From Fragilaria radians (lineage: Eukaryota; Bacillariophyta; Fragilariophyceae; Fragilariales; Fragilariaceae), in contig CAAAJI010000612.1 of assembly GCA_900642245.1 (NCBI GenBank), positions 5,253 to 29,732 on the forward strand: 24,480 bases of DNA, read 5' to 3'. This document shows, piece by piece, positions 9,858-18,721 of this stretch. Position 1 is the first letter of the stretch; every line of letters begins with the position of its first letter. The position numbers and the translations under genes are program-made. Below the pieces are notes generated by a model that worked only from the letters and a program-made list of their open reading frames with translations, did no database searches and had not been told where the DNA came from.

Positions 9858-11751
9858 CCTTTATTTTGAGTTTGAAAAACGAGAATTAGTCGGTGACTTA
9901 AGTTTGTAATAACTTGAACTTGTATACATGTAATAATACGTAATAAATAATTGAGGTAAACGTCATCCTCAGTTTTACGAATCGTGGAAAAGCTGATGTG
10001 CTCGTCGGAAAGATTTGAATTCTCCGAAATCTCGGCGTTTGCCTTCAACTTCAAGCATCAGGTTTACTTGGAATAATAAATGAGAATGCAGTAAAGTCAT
10101 TCAATACAATCCCGTAATTTTGTGGACACTATTCTAATGACTTTCCATGACTCAACCGAAGTCCCTTTACATCTCAGGTCTAACTATCAATAAAGAAAAG
10201 ATCTCGTTAAGGATGTCTTTAGTGTTTTTGTGAAATCTTTTATCACAAAATCTATAGTAGAGGAGTCTTCATCAGTTTCAAGTTCAAGTTTGGCAGAGCA
10301 CCCTCGGAAGCCCTAGTTTTAGTTGGTATCTTTTGTTTCAGTCTTACCGTTGCAAAAAAATCCGATTTCTGTTTTGATCGATAACGACATTCTTTTTTTG
10401 AGTCCTTGATTTCTCTTTTACCTAACTTTCCCCTATTATTTTAGGGCATCGTACTTATCACTGGTGAATACAGTAGGAATTCTATGTTCCACCAGAACTA
10501 TAGAACTGCAAATATTAAGTTGAAAACACTTTCCGCTAATTAAAGTCTAGTGAATTTTCATTAACAGCTTTTCTTAATTTGAAACAAAAACAACAGGTAA
10601 CAAGGATATGGAGTTCTCCAATTATATATCTCCTGCAAGGCAAGGGGCCACCTTTCATCCTTTTCGAAAATGTAAAACGTAAGGGAAATTTGATATAAAA
10701 TTAAAGACCGATCAAAGATAATATTCTTGACGGTTTTTTCCAACATTGATACATGATTTCAAACTTTGATGACAATGGTATTCCAACTTATTCGTTCATA
10801 ATCAGTATTGAACGCAGCTTTTACGTCAACCTCGAATAGATGGCGCATATCAAGCCTTGCTGTTAATTGAAGCATGTCAAATAAAGATATAATCAACGTA
10901 GATCACGTGCAGTTTGGATTCATAGACTAAATTGGCAATGTGTCAATATCATTGTATTATCAAATAGGATAAAAATATACATCAATGATTCAATGTCGTA
11001 AAAGTAACAACAGTTTTGTACGCTCTCTAAATGTTCCAACACAATAGCATTAAGACAAGGATCGGCAGACAATAAAGGATATGCCCCTCCATATACTAGT
11101 TGATTATCATCTCTAGGGTGGTTACTCATTCCCTTGTGGAGTGAATGTGTTGCAAGGAAACATTACATTAATGTATATGGTACTTCATTCAACATGAAAG
11201 TCCATTATTTTGTAAATCTTTAGATATATGCATATACATATATATCTATTGAAAAGGATGTTAGGGACATGCATGCTGTGATGATGTATCTTTTTGTGGC
11301 AAACATGTTTCCGAACTTTTTTTTTCGTGGCATGTTTTGATACACTTTGGTTTCCAAGAGTTCTCTGCCTGAATAAAGCATAAAGTCCATTATTTTATTG
11401 TATCTGAAAACTCTGATAGGTTGCAATCATTGGATTGAGTATCAACTATTCTTTTTTTTTCTTTGAAAGAGAAATTCCTAAATCTTTTTTTACTTATCCT
11501 CGTCACCTTTCGGTGCAATCAATTGGATGGTAGTCGAATTGTGCTACTACAGGCAAAACACAGTAATATTTTCCCAGTGACCACGTCGACGAATGGAAAC
11601 CAAATCATCGTCATCGATGGATATTTTTATTATGGAAGATACGCGACGGTAACCAAAATAAGAACAATTCTATACCACAATACGAATTATTATTTCTTCA
11701 CTTTTCGAATCCTTTTTTACCCAAAGACCATAATAATAAATAAACGTGATC
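9858..11751. other. Shared upstream region of HSF copy B and the small gene
   Basis: This 1.9-kb divergent intergenic stretch is collinear with 14966-16772. It contains TTCTCCG at 10020-10026 (163 bp upstream of the HSF ATG). A segment at about 10190-10310 is nearly identical between copies without indels, and on the minus strand it has an open, acidic reading frame in both. No gene is called; it may hold promoters or 5' exons. Confidence 0.45.
10020..10026. promoter_or_regulatory. TTCTCCG/CGGAGAA motif upstream of HSF copy B
   Basis: Same position relative to the gene (about 163 bp upstream) and same surrounding block as in copies A and C. Confidence 0.35.
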
Positions 11752-12048
11752 ATGTTACGAGTCTCCTCCTTCGCCTCATCTCTAACAAAGTATTACAGTC
11801 GATTCCTACCAAACATAGATCATGATCTAACTCATTGTATCCGTCAAGAACTATCGACGATGGAAGTTTCTTCGTTATTGGCACCACAAGTCTTTGGATA
11901 TGTCCCAACGTCATCATCGTCCTCCAACCAGGGTGCATTTCGTGGATCATTGTCGGCACAAAACTACAATAATTCTTCTACGTCATCATCGACCATGATG
12001 AAAATTGAAGTACCCATGCCTACCAAACAGGGATTGTGTCATGGATAA
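11752..12048 (+). CDS. Small unknown protein, copy B (98 residues)
   Basis: Not recognised. The ATG at 11752 is preferred over the in-frame GTG at 11746. The protein starts MLRVSSFASSLTKYYSRFL, rich in Ser with Arg/Lys and no acidic residue, which looks like a mitochondrial presequence. A conserved core follows (IDHDLTHCIRQELSTMEVSSLLAPQVFGYVP split by no gaps), then a Ser/Asn-rich spacer, then a short C-terminal stretch ending MPTKQGLCHG. Against copy C, every base substitution in the first 60 or so codons is synonymous, and indels in the Ser-rich part are multiples of three, which argues for a real, constrained gene. It lies divergent to the HSF of the same cassette. Confidence 0.7.
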   Translation: MLRVSSFASSLTKYYSRFLPNIDHDLTHCIRQELSTMEVSSLLAPQVFGYVPTSSSSSNQGAFRGSLSAQNYNNSSTSSSTMMKIEVPMPTKQGLCHG

Positions 12049-12112
12049 AAAAATGTAATACATACTTTTGAAAAATACTAAATCTAAACTTGAAATCTAA
12101 TAATAACTTTGG

Positions 12113-12132
12113 NNNNNNNNNNNNNNNNNNNN
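12113..12132. other. Assembly gap (20 N)
   Basis: Exactly 20 undetermined bases sit at the join between cassettes B and C. The sequence before the gap matches the tandem-repeat stretch that follows the small gene of cassette C (17081 onward). The true length and content are unknown. Confidence 0.95.
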
Positions 12133-12648
12133 TGGAAAGATGTTTTATTAGGCAGACGTGAAGGTTTACGACAACCATTAGAAGGAATGCAAACATTCCG
12201 AAATAATCACGTCCGCGGTGATAAAAATTTGCCCGTGTATAACTCATCAAAGTAGTCTTCATGAATTAAATACGTGAGGCACTGAGCAACAAAGGCTAGG
12301 TTTGGCAGCGATTTCAGGCGTTAAAGCGTATTAGGAATTGTTGTATCTGTTTAGTCAAGATATATCCATGCACTTGGTGAGAGAAATTGCAAAAATCTTT
12401 TGCCATGTTGAGTCCCCGAAGAGAATATGTTCGATCAACATGTTTTGAAATGAAAATGTACATGATTTTCATCAGATTTGATTTTCCAAATTAATGAATG
12501 GCTAATTTGAGGAAAAATAACGGAAATAATTCTACGCTCTATATGCCCAATTAGCATTTCCTTACCAGCTGCAGTGTACATGACTGACCTGGCAAAATAA
12601 AAACCCACTTGTTCATATTTTACGCCATCGACGTTTCTTAGACTCACA

Positions 12649-13170
12649 ATGAAAATGATCCGCTGGAATTTGGGAAGCAAGTTGTTCTTTCCATCACGTC
12701 ACCTATGGATACGGCCAATTAGAACAAATAAAGATCAGCTGTTGTCGTCCACTTCCCAACTCTATCTCGAAATCGGTATCACAGATCGAGGTTGGCAGGA
12801 TTTAGGAGATGTTACTGCAGTATCGTCACAACATCAAGTGCGAAATGAGGTGAAACAAGGGGAATGTCTATTGACAATGGATTGGGATGGACATGCTATC
12901 TCGACAGCAGATGAGCTGTATCATACTGTGTGGGATTCCATATCGGGAACATATCACCTGCATTCGCCAATAGATGGACAGGTCGAGTATCTGGCTACAA
13001 AAGAATGTAACACAGTTTCAGATGATGAGGATGTATTAGCGATCTTGTCGACGTCTGATAAAGACTTTCAAACAAAATGGTTGGATAAATTCGTATCGGA
13101 ACGAGAATACGATACGTTGATTAGGAATGAAATCGGAACTTTTCACAGAGTTGATGGCTTGTATCGATGA
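12649..13170 (+). CDS. GcvH-like protein without lipoyl lysine, copy C (full length)
   Basis: 173 residues. The order of signatures matches the glycine-cleavage H protein: HLWIR (18-22, family HEWVR), IGITDRGWQDLGDV (42-55, family GITDYAQ..LGD), EVKQG (67-71), the lipoyl-hairpin remnant DSISG (96-100, family ESVKA), SPIDG (106-110, family SPVSG), DDEDVLAIL, and a C-terminal WLDKFVSEREYDTLI helix. In the family the Lys of ESVKA carries lipoate and shuttles the aminomethyl group between P, T and L proteins. Here that residue is Ser99, there is no Lys anywhere from 72 to 110, and about 18 extra residues (78-95) sit before the loop. A role as lipoyl carrier is therefore unlikely. The frame is open upstream to 12601 but 12649 is the first ATG. 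The basic N-terminus (RWNLGSKLFFPSR) could be an organelle signal. Other lipoyl-like-fold proteins are possible relatives. Confidence 0.72.
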   Translation: MKMIRWNLGSKLFFPSRHLWIRPIRTNKDQLLSSTSQLYLEIGITDRGWQDLGDVTAVSSQHQVRNEVKQGECLLTMDWDGHAISTADELYHTVWDSISGTYHLHSPIDGQVEYLATKECNTVSDDEDVLAILSTSDKDFQTKWLDKFVSEREYDTLIRNEIGTFHRVDGLYR

Positions 13171-13963
13171 AAATATGAAAACATTCATTCATTCAGTATT
13201 GGATGTTGTCATCCTATCAGAATGGCATCGAGTAAGGGAATCCGATTGATCGCTTGTCATATATTGAAGATGAAGAAGTTGAAAGTGCATTTTAATCGTT
13301 TGTTACACAGGTTTGTAACGCTCGACTTAAGCCATAATTTGTTATGATTGCAGTAGATATGAGAAGCCTTCATTACTACGCTTAGCTTATCAGACCTTCA
13401 AAATCTTTTTGAGATGCTTGTTCAACATTCATGAAACTTAAATTGCTTAGGTATAATCTTCTAACTGAATTGAAGTGTGCACAATCTAGCCTACATGCCA
13501 AAATGATTTCGAATGATTGCTTGGTACTTTACCAGGCCAAAAGTACAGCCCAATCTCGGGAATATACGAAAGCTATAATTCATTACATCAAAAGCATATC
13601 TGCTGTTTTGGCAACTCACTTAGTCAGTTTTGAAATATAGATATTCTCTATCCATTGGTTAACAAAACCCTTGTGTCGTGTAGAACAAGAAATAAGTAAT
13701 TTAACATGTTGACAAGTGTTGCCAAGTTCAGTCTACAGATGATCGTATAATGTTGGGAAATCCTTTCGTTTGAAAGGTTGTCATCATGGTAATTGCGTGT
13801 TTCATAGTAACGTATTATTTCTTGGTGAGGAAAGAAAGCGTAATCCTCGAGAAAAGTCCCGAGGTATATATCACTAGATCTTATCTTTTTCAACAACATT
13901 CAACACGAAAATATGAATTCTAATACTTTAGCAAGCTATCGCTTTCAAAATCGTTGGAGAAGT
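13171..13963. other. Convergent spacer between GcvH-like copy C and HSF copy C
   Basis: Shared 3' flanks only. Relative to cassette B about 750 bp are missing at about 13834. The ORF at 13431-13640 changes its amino acids freely between cassettes and is not treated as a gene. Confidence 0.6.
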
Positions 13964-14965
13964 TCACTGAATTAAGTATCCCAACAGTTGTGCAAACTCT
14001 TCGTCACTATTTATGTCATTGAAAAGGTGACTTTCAAAATTGTATTCAAAACCTTGGTTTCCACTTTGTGTCAAGGTTGTTGACGGGATATTTTCAATAT
14101 TCGGAATGTACTTCACAACGTCGTGATCATGCAGTGGGAAGAATTGTTTCCCTCCGAACTCCGCGCTATCACTCTTCAATTCTTGTGACAGGAGTTTTGC
14201 CAGGGCATCAACTTGAACACCTTTGGATGCATTTCCCATTTCTTCGATGCCCTTAAATTGGCTTGTTGTGAGACATGGTTGAGGAGGTGAATGTGTGATG
14301 GTAACTTGTGAACTTGAGATTATGGGTGGCATATTCAAAAAGTTAGGCTCTGCATTAGGGTTACTTCGTGCTCGAACTCCAGTACCTTTTATTCTCATTC
14401 GCTTGATGCGCCGTGCTAGGAATGCCTTCCCTCGAAGAAACAGTTCGTTGTAGTACCCACCCTTGTCCGGACCTCTGGTCAATCTTTGGAAGCCATATAA
14501 ATTTAGTTGTCGCTGGAAGGAAGAAAGTTTTGTATGGTTGAAATATTTGGGCATTACGTATTCGACGAAGTCTTTGGGCTTGTGTATAATAAAGCATCTT
14601 CCGTGAGGTTGCCATGATATGACGTTGTCGTATCCATCTTGTTCAATAGAACCCAATATGGCATGAAGCTTCAAAGGAAATGGAGTCATAATTCCTCCCC
14701 GAGTGATAGTCAAATCATTACCACCATCAATAACGGCACCATAGTCGTGGTAGTTATGGTTGACAATGTGACGATATCGAGATTCTCCTTCATGATCATT
14801 TCCTTCCAAGTTAGGTAATTGTAGACAAGGATAATTATCAAAATAAAAGGACGTTTCATCAGTTACATACATATTCTCGACCGAGGCCGAGAATAATAAA
14901 TTGTAGTAGTCTCCAGAAGTTTGCATTAGTGCCTTTGTTATCAAATGTTTTGGATATGGATGCAA
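13964..14965 (-). CDS. Heat shock factor-type transcription factor, copy C
   Basis: 333 residues, with the same layout as copy B: YHDYG (72-76), RGG (89-91), HSF domain about 95-193, basic patch 184-194, EFGG..FFPL (269-277) and C-terminal INSDEEFAQLLGYLIQ. It differs from copy B at about 15 positions. Two fall inside the DNA-binding domain near the start of the first helix (Asp105 to Gly, Lys114 to Asn), where copies A and B agree with each other. This copy is the one departing from the consensus, so its DNA binding could be weakened or changed. The start is the same ATG as in copy B. Confidence 0.9.
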   Translation of the reverse strand: MHPYPKHLITKALMQTSGDYYNLLFSASVENMYVTDETSFYFDNYPCLQLPNLEGNDHEGESRYRHIVNHNYHDYGAVIDGGNDLTITRGGIMTPFPLKLHAILGSIEQDGYDNVISWQPHGRCFIIHKPKDFVEYVMPKYFNHTKLSSFQRQLNLYGFQRLTRGPDKGGYYNELFLRGKAFLARRIKRMRIKGTGVRARSNPNAEPNFLNMPPIISSSQVTITHSPPQPCLTTSQFKGIEEMGNASKGVQVDALAKLLSQELKSDSAEFGGKQFFPLHDHDVVKYIPNIENIPSTTLTQSGNQGFEYNFESHLFNDINSDEEFAQLLGYLIQ

Positions 14966-15132
14966 CCTTTATTTTGAGTTTGAAAAATGAGAATTAGTCG
15001 GTGACTTAAGTTTGTAATAACTTGAACTTGTATACATGTAATAATACGTAATAAATAATTGAGGTAAACGTCATCCTCATAGTCGTTTTACGAATCGTGG
15101 AAAAGCTGATGTGCTCGTTGGAAAGATTTGAA

Positions 15133-15139
15133 TTCTCCG
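15133..15139. promoter_or_regulatory. TTCTCCG/CGGAGAA motif upstream of HSF copy C
   Basis: About 168 bp upstream of the HSF ATG, in the block conserved across the three cassettes. Confidence 0.35.
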
Positions 15140-15857
15140 AAATCTCGGCGTTTGCCTTCAACTTCAAGCATCAGGTTAATAAATGAGAATACAGTAAAGT
15201 CATTTATTACAATCCCGTAATTTTGTGGACACTATTCTAATGACTTTCCATGACTCAACCGAAGTCCCTTTACATCTCAGGTCTAACTATCAATAGAAAA
15301 AAGATCCCGTCAAGGATGTCTTTAGTGTTTTTGTGAAATCTTTTATCACAAAATCTATAGTAGAGGAGTCTTCATCAAGTTCAAGTTCAAGTTTGGCAGA
15401 GCACCTTCGGAAGCCCAGTGGGTATCTTTTGTTTCCGTCTTCCCGTTGCAAAAAACATCCGATTTCTGTTTAGATCGATAACGACATTCTTTTTTTTTGA
15501 GTCCTTGATTTCTCTTTTTCCTAACTTTCCCCAGTTATTTAAGGGCATCGGACTTGTCATTGGTGAATACAGTAGGAATTCTATGTTCCACCAGAACTAT
15601 AGAACTGCAAATATTAAGTTGAAAACACTTTCCGCTGTTTAAAGTTTTTCTTAATTTTGAAACAAAAAGTAACAGAGATGTGGAGGTCTCCAAATATACA
15701 CCTCCTTCAAGGCAAGGGGCCACCTTTCATCCTTTTCGAAAATGAAAAACGTGAGGGAAGTTTGATATAAAATTAAAGTCGGCGAGATCAAAGACAATAT
15801 TCTTGACTTTTTATTTTCAAGCATTGATAAAAGATTTCAAGCTTTGATGACAAGGAT

Positions 15858-15992
15858 ATTCCAACTTATTCGCTCATAATCAGTATTCAACACAGCTCTT
15901 ACGTTAACCTCAAATAGATGACTCATTTCTATTCCAACTTATTCTTCCATGATCAGTATTGAACGCAGCTTAACCTCGAATAGATGGCTCAT
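15858..15992. repeat. Tandem duplication of about 73 bp, imperfect, specific to cassette C
   Basis: Two diverged copies begin ATTCCAACTTATTC at 15858 and 15931. Each continues through TCAGTATT..AACGCAGC-like sequence to an AATAGATGRCTCAT end. Cassette B has a single copy near 10781, closer in places to the second unit, so the duplication postdates the cassette duplication. Confidence 0.7.
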
Positions 15993-16772
15993 ATCAAGCC
16001 TTGCTGTAAATTGAAGCATATCAAATAAAGATACAATCAACGTGGATCACGTGCAGTTTGGATTCATAAACAAAATTAGAAAAGTGTCAATATCACTGAA
16101 TTACAAAAAGGAAAAAAACATACATCTATGATTCAATATCATACGAGTAACAAACGTTTTTGCATGCTCTCTAAATGTTCCAACACAATAGCATGAATAC
16201 AAAGATTGGCAAACAATAAAGGATATGCCCCTCCAGATACTAGCTGATAATCATCTCTAGTGTGGTTCCTTACATTGATATATATGATTCTTCATTCAAC
16301 ATGAAAGTCAATTTTTTTTGTAAATCTTTAGATATATGTATATATATATCTATTGACAAGGATGTTAATTAGGGGCATGTTATGATGATGTATTTTTGTG
16401 TGGCAAACATGTTTCTGAACTTTTTTTCGTTGCATGTTTTGATACACCTTGGTAGGTCTCTGCCTGAATAACCCAACATTTTATTTGTATCTGAAAACTC
16501 TGATCATAGGATTGAGTATCAACTATTCGTTTTTTTTTCTTTGACAGAGACTACTAGTGACATGACACAGTAACTTTTTTCCAGTGACTACGTCGACGAA
16601 AGGAAACCAAATCATCGTCATCCCATGGTGCACTAGTAGTATATTTACGTATAATATGCCACCGTAACCAAAATACGAACAATTCTATACCACAATACGA
16701 ATTTTATCATTTCTTCACTTTTCGAATCCTTTAAAAGACCATAATAACAACTAAAGCATTTTTAACGTGATC

Positions 16773-17066
16773 ATGTTACGAGTCTCCTCCTTCGCCTCTT
16801 CCCTAACAAAGTATTATAGTCGGTTCCTACCAAACATAGATCATGATCTAACTCATTGTATCCGTCAAGAACTATCGACGATGGAAGTTTCTTCGTTATT
16901 GGCACCACAAGTCTTTGGATATGTCCCAACATCTTCCTCGTCCAACCAGGGTGCATTTCGTGGATCATCGTCGGTACTACAAAACTACCATAATTCTTCT
17001 GCATCACCGACTATGATAAAAATTGAAGTATCCATGCCTACCAAACAGGGATTGTGTCATGGATAA
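16773..17066 (+). CDS. Small unknown protein, copy C (97 residues)
   Basis: Same protein as at 11752-12048, start ATG preferred over the GTG at 16767. Residues 1-60 are identical to copy B apart from one lost Ser. Changes are confined to the Ser/Asn-rich spacer and tail (for example Leu to Ser, Asn to His, Met to Ile, Pro to Ser). The final MPTKQGLCHG stretch is unchanged. It is convergent with the bystin gene, whose stop is about 146 bp away across a short tandem repeat. Function unknown; mitochondrial targeting is inferred from the N-terminal composition only. Confidence 0.7.
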   Translation: MLRVSSFASSLTKYYSRFLPNIDHDLTHCIRQELSTMEVSSLLAPQVFGYVPTSSSSNQGAFRGSSSVLQNYHNSSASPTMIKIEVSMPTKQGLCHG

Positions 17067-17080
17067 AAATATAATACATA

Positions 17081-17195
17081 CTTTTGAAGAAAACTAAATC
17101 TAAACTTGAAATCTAATAATAATTATAACTTTTGAATACTAAATCTAAACTTGAAATATAATAATAATAATAACTTTTGAATACTAAATCTAAAG
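17081..17195. repeat. Tandem repeat, about 2.5 units of 45-48 bp
   Basis: Units start with CTTTTGAA at 17081, 17129 and 17174 and continue AAATCTAAACTTGAAAT plus an AATAAT run. The repeat lies between the convergent stops of the small gene and bystin, and may carry polyadenylation signals for both. One unit is also seen before the assembly gap at 12067-12112. Confidence 0.75.
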
Positions 17196-17212
17196 AATAC
17201 GTTTACAACTAC

Positions 17213-18721
17213 CTAATTCATTTCCATTCGTTCTTCCTTATAGGCTTGTGCACCAAATAATTCTCGTCGACATTCCGGTGTAATCTTGGCATGAAAATGT
17301 TGTTTCATGAGACGTTTCAAATCCTCTCGATAGTCTTGTAATAATTCACCCTTGTACCGTTGAAGGAATACCAATAACGATTGATGCCATAGGACCGTAA
17401 GGGGTAATTGACGTTCATCGACAACATGAAGAAAGGATACAAAGTATTGTACCAATTGTTTCAATACGGGGGTTGGTAGGGAATATTTCTTTTGTAACAT
17501 GGCACGTAAGAATAAGGATCGGACACCACTGTTAGTAGTGGATGGTTGTATCATGGTTACTCCAGATGATGTTGTTGTCGTTGTCGCTGCCAATTTGTGA
17601 ATCGCGACTGCGGCATGATGAACAGGAATGGATACCTTTGTCAAGACGGATGCAACAATGGCTGCTTCCCGTAACGTACATTGTTCATCTTGACATAGAG
17701 GTAAGAGTATCCCCTTAAAGAAGGCTGCTGGTTTGTAGACACTTTTCTTTAATGCCATATAATAATGATAATTCAACTTATGGTGCCTTACAATATCCGC
17801 ACGGACAGCATCCAACAATACGATATGATAGAATCGTTGTGCCATCTTTGGATTCAAATTGGAAGCAAATATTTTCGTAGCAGCGTACATGGCCATGGGT
17901 GACCATACATCAGGACGAGTCAAATAAAGGACATCCTCCCAATTGGAAAGAGATGGTATAACCTTGAATGCCTTGGGGAGTTTGCCAGATGTATATCGAG
18001 ATAAAATTTGTCCAATATCCGTATAGACTTGTACGACCTTGGGAGGTAACTCGGGAGTTTGTGTCATCATGGCATCATCTTCCGATGCCATCCCACCCTG
18101 TTGTCGTCGTCGTCGTGCTGCATGTTCCTTTTCTTCTTCTTCTTGTTCGGCAATCTTTGCCATGATGATATCTGCCAATGTTTGTGGACGATGATGATTG
18201 TTGGATGATGATGATGACGACGATTTGATCATTTTCTCAACAATGGCTTCATCTTCGGCAGATAATGCACCATCTTGTACAGAAACATATCCATTGTCAT
18301 GGACAATCATGTCATTATCATCATCATCATTCTCCTCATCATCATCGTCGTCGTCGTCGTCGTCTTCATCATTATTCTCATTCCTTTTGTTCAAATTCTT
18401 ATTTCGTTGTGATTGCTTGGAACCATGTCGTTCTTGTTTTATTTCTTCTTGCTGCATTTCCATTTGTTGTTCACGTGATAATTGTAATATTTTCTGAGTC
18501 GTCTTTTCATCCAATAACAAATCTTCATCTTCATTATCAGAATCATGACGTGTAGTAGTGGTATTTGTCGTTGTTTTGGAAGATGATGGTTTTGGTTGAT
18601 TTTGTCGAACAACCGCATACTTTTGACGATGCTCATCTTCCACCAAGACTTGTCCTAAGGGTGCATGACGTACAGTTCGGGCTGTCAAGGCTGCCGAACG
18701 AATCTTTTTTACTTTGGGCAT
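17213..18721 (-). CDS. BYSL: Bystin (Enp1), 40S ribosome assembly factor
   Basis: 502 residues from the MPKVKK start. The frame is open 76 codons further upstream, but family proteins start with MPK and the extension is low-quality. Bystin/Enp1 binds pre-40S particles and is needed for 18S rRNA processing and small-subunit export (established). The N-terminal half is charged and variable, with an Asp run coded by GAT/GAC repeats (about 118-136) and a Ser run (167-173). The C-terminal half is the conserved helical domain: LPKAFKVIPSLSNWEDVLYLT (start about 248), WSPMAMYAATKIFASNLN, FFKGILLPLCQ (334-344), TLREAAIVASVLTKVSIPV (349-367), LPLTVLWHQSLLVFLQRYK (439-457) and ITPECRRELF near the end. 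A Thr/Ser-rich insert (380-399) is longer than usual. No intron is apparent. It seems single-copy and marks the right border of the duplicated block. Confidence 0.95.
   Translation of the reverse strand: MPKVKKIRSAALTARTVRHAPLGQVLVEDEHRQKYAVVRQNQPKPSSSKTTTNTTTTRHDSDNEDEDLLLDEKTTQKILQLSREQQMEMQQEEIKQERHGSKQSQRNKNLNKRNENNDEDDDDDDDDDEENDDDDNDMIVHDNGYVSVQDGALSAEDEAIVEKMIKSSSSSSSNNHHRPQTLADIIMAKIAEQEEEEKEHAARRRRQQGGMASEDDAMMTQTPELPPKVVQVYTDIGQILSRYTSGKLPKAFKVIPSLSNWEDVLYLTRPDVWSPMAMYAATKIFASNLNPKMAQRFYHIVLLDAVRADIVRHHKLNYHYYMALKKSVYKPAAFFKGILLPLCQDEQCTLREAAIVASVLTKVSIPVHHAAVAIHKLAATTTTTSSGVTMIQPSTTNSGVRSLFLRAMLQKKYSLPTPVLKQLVQYFVSFLHVVDERQLPLTVLWHQSLLVFLQRYKGELLQDYREDLKRLMKQHFHAKITPECRRELFGAQAYKEERMEMN

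Larger units (their letters stand above)
6360..12112. repeat. Cassette B of the tandem HSF/GcvH-like duplication
   Basis: Collinear with cassette C (12133-17110) over its whole length, with gene regions about 95% alike and intergenic regions carrying indels. Relative to C it has about 750 bp more between the GcvH-like gene and the HSF (about 7974-8728). It also has a different segment at 6733-6910 where C has the N-terminal part of the GcvH-like gene. Its right end is at or beyond the assembly gap. Confidence 0.85.
14966..16772. other. Shared upstream region of HSF copy C and the small gene
   Basis: Collinear with 9858-11751 with many small indels. It contains TTCTCCG at 15133-15139 and a local tandem duplication at 15858-15992 that cassette B lacks. 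No gene supported; the ORFs at 15418-15642 and 15535-15723 (-) are not preserved in cassette B. Confidence 0.5.
12133..17195. repeat. Cassette C of the tandem HSF/GcvH-like duplication
   Basis: The most complete copy: GcvH-like gene (+), HSF (-), small gene (+). It is collinear with 6360-12112 and ends just before the bystin gene. Confidence 0.85.

Noticed and set aside
9833..10054. Minus-strand ORF just upstream of HSF copy B, similar to 4347-4535
   Set aside because: Only about 20 residues agree between copies and the rest diverges by frame. More likely a conserved 5' untranslated or promoter block than a separate gene.
11463..11825. 120-codon plus-strand ORF before the small gene of cassette B
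   Set aside because: It needs a non-ATG start, overlaps the better-supported small gene in another frame, and the matching region of cassette C (16550-16770) is full of frame-breaking indels.
18198..18555. Plus-strand Ser-rich and His-rich ORFs
   Set aside because: They are shadows of the Asp-coding GAT/GAC repeat of bystin on the other strand.
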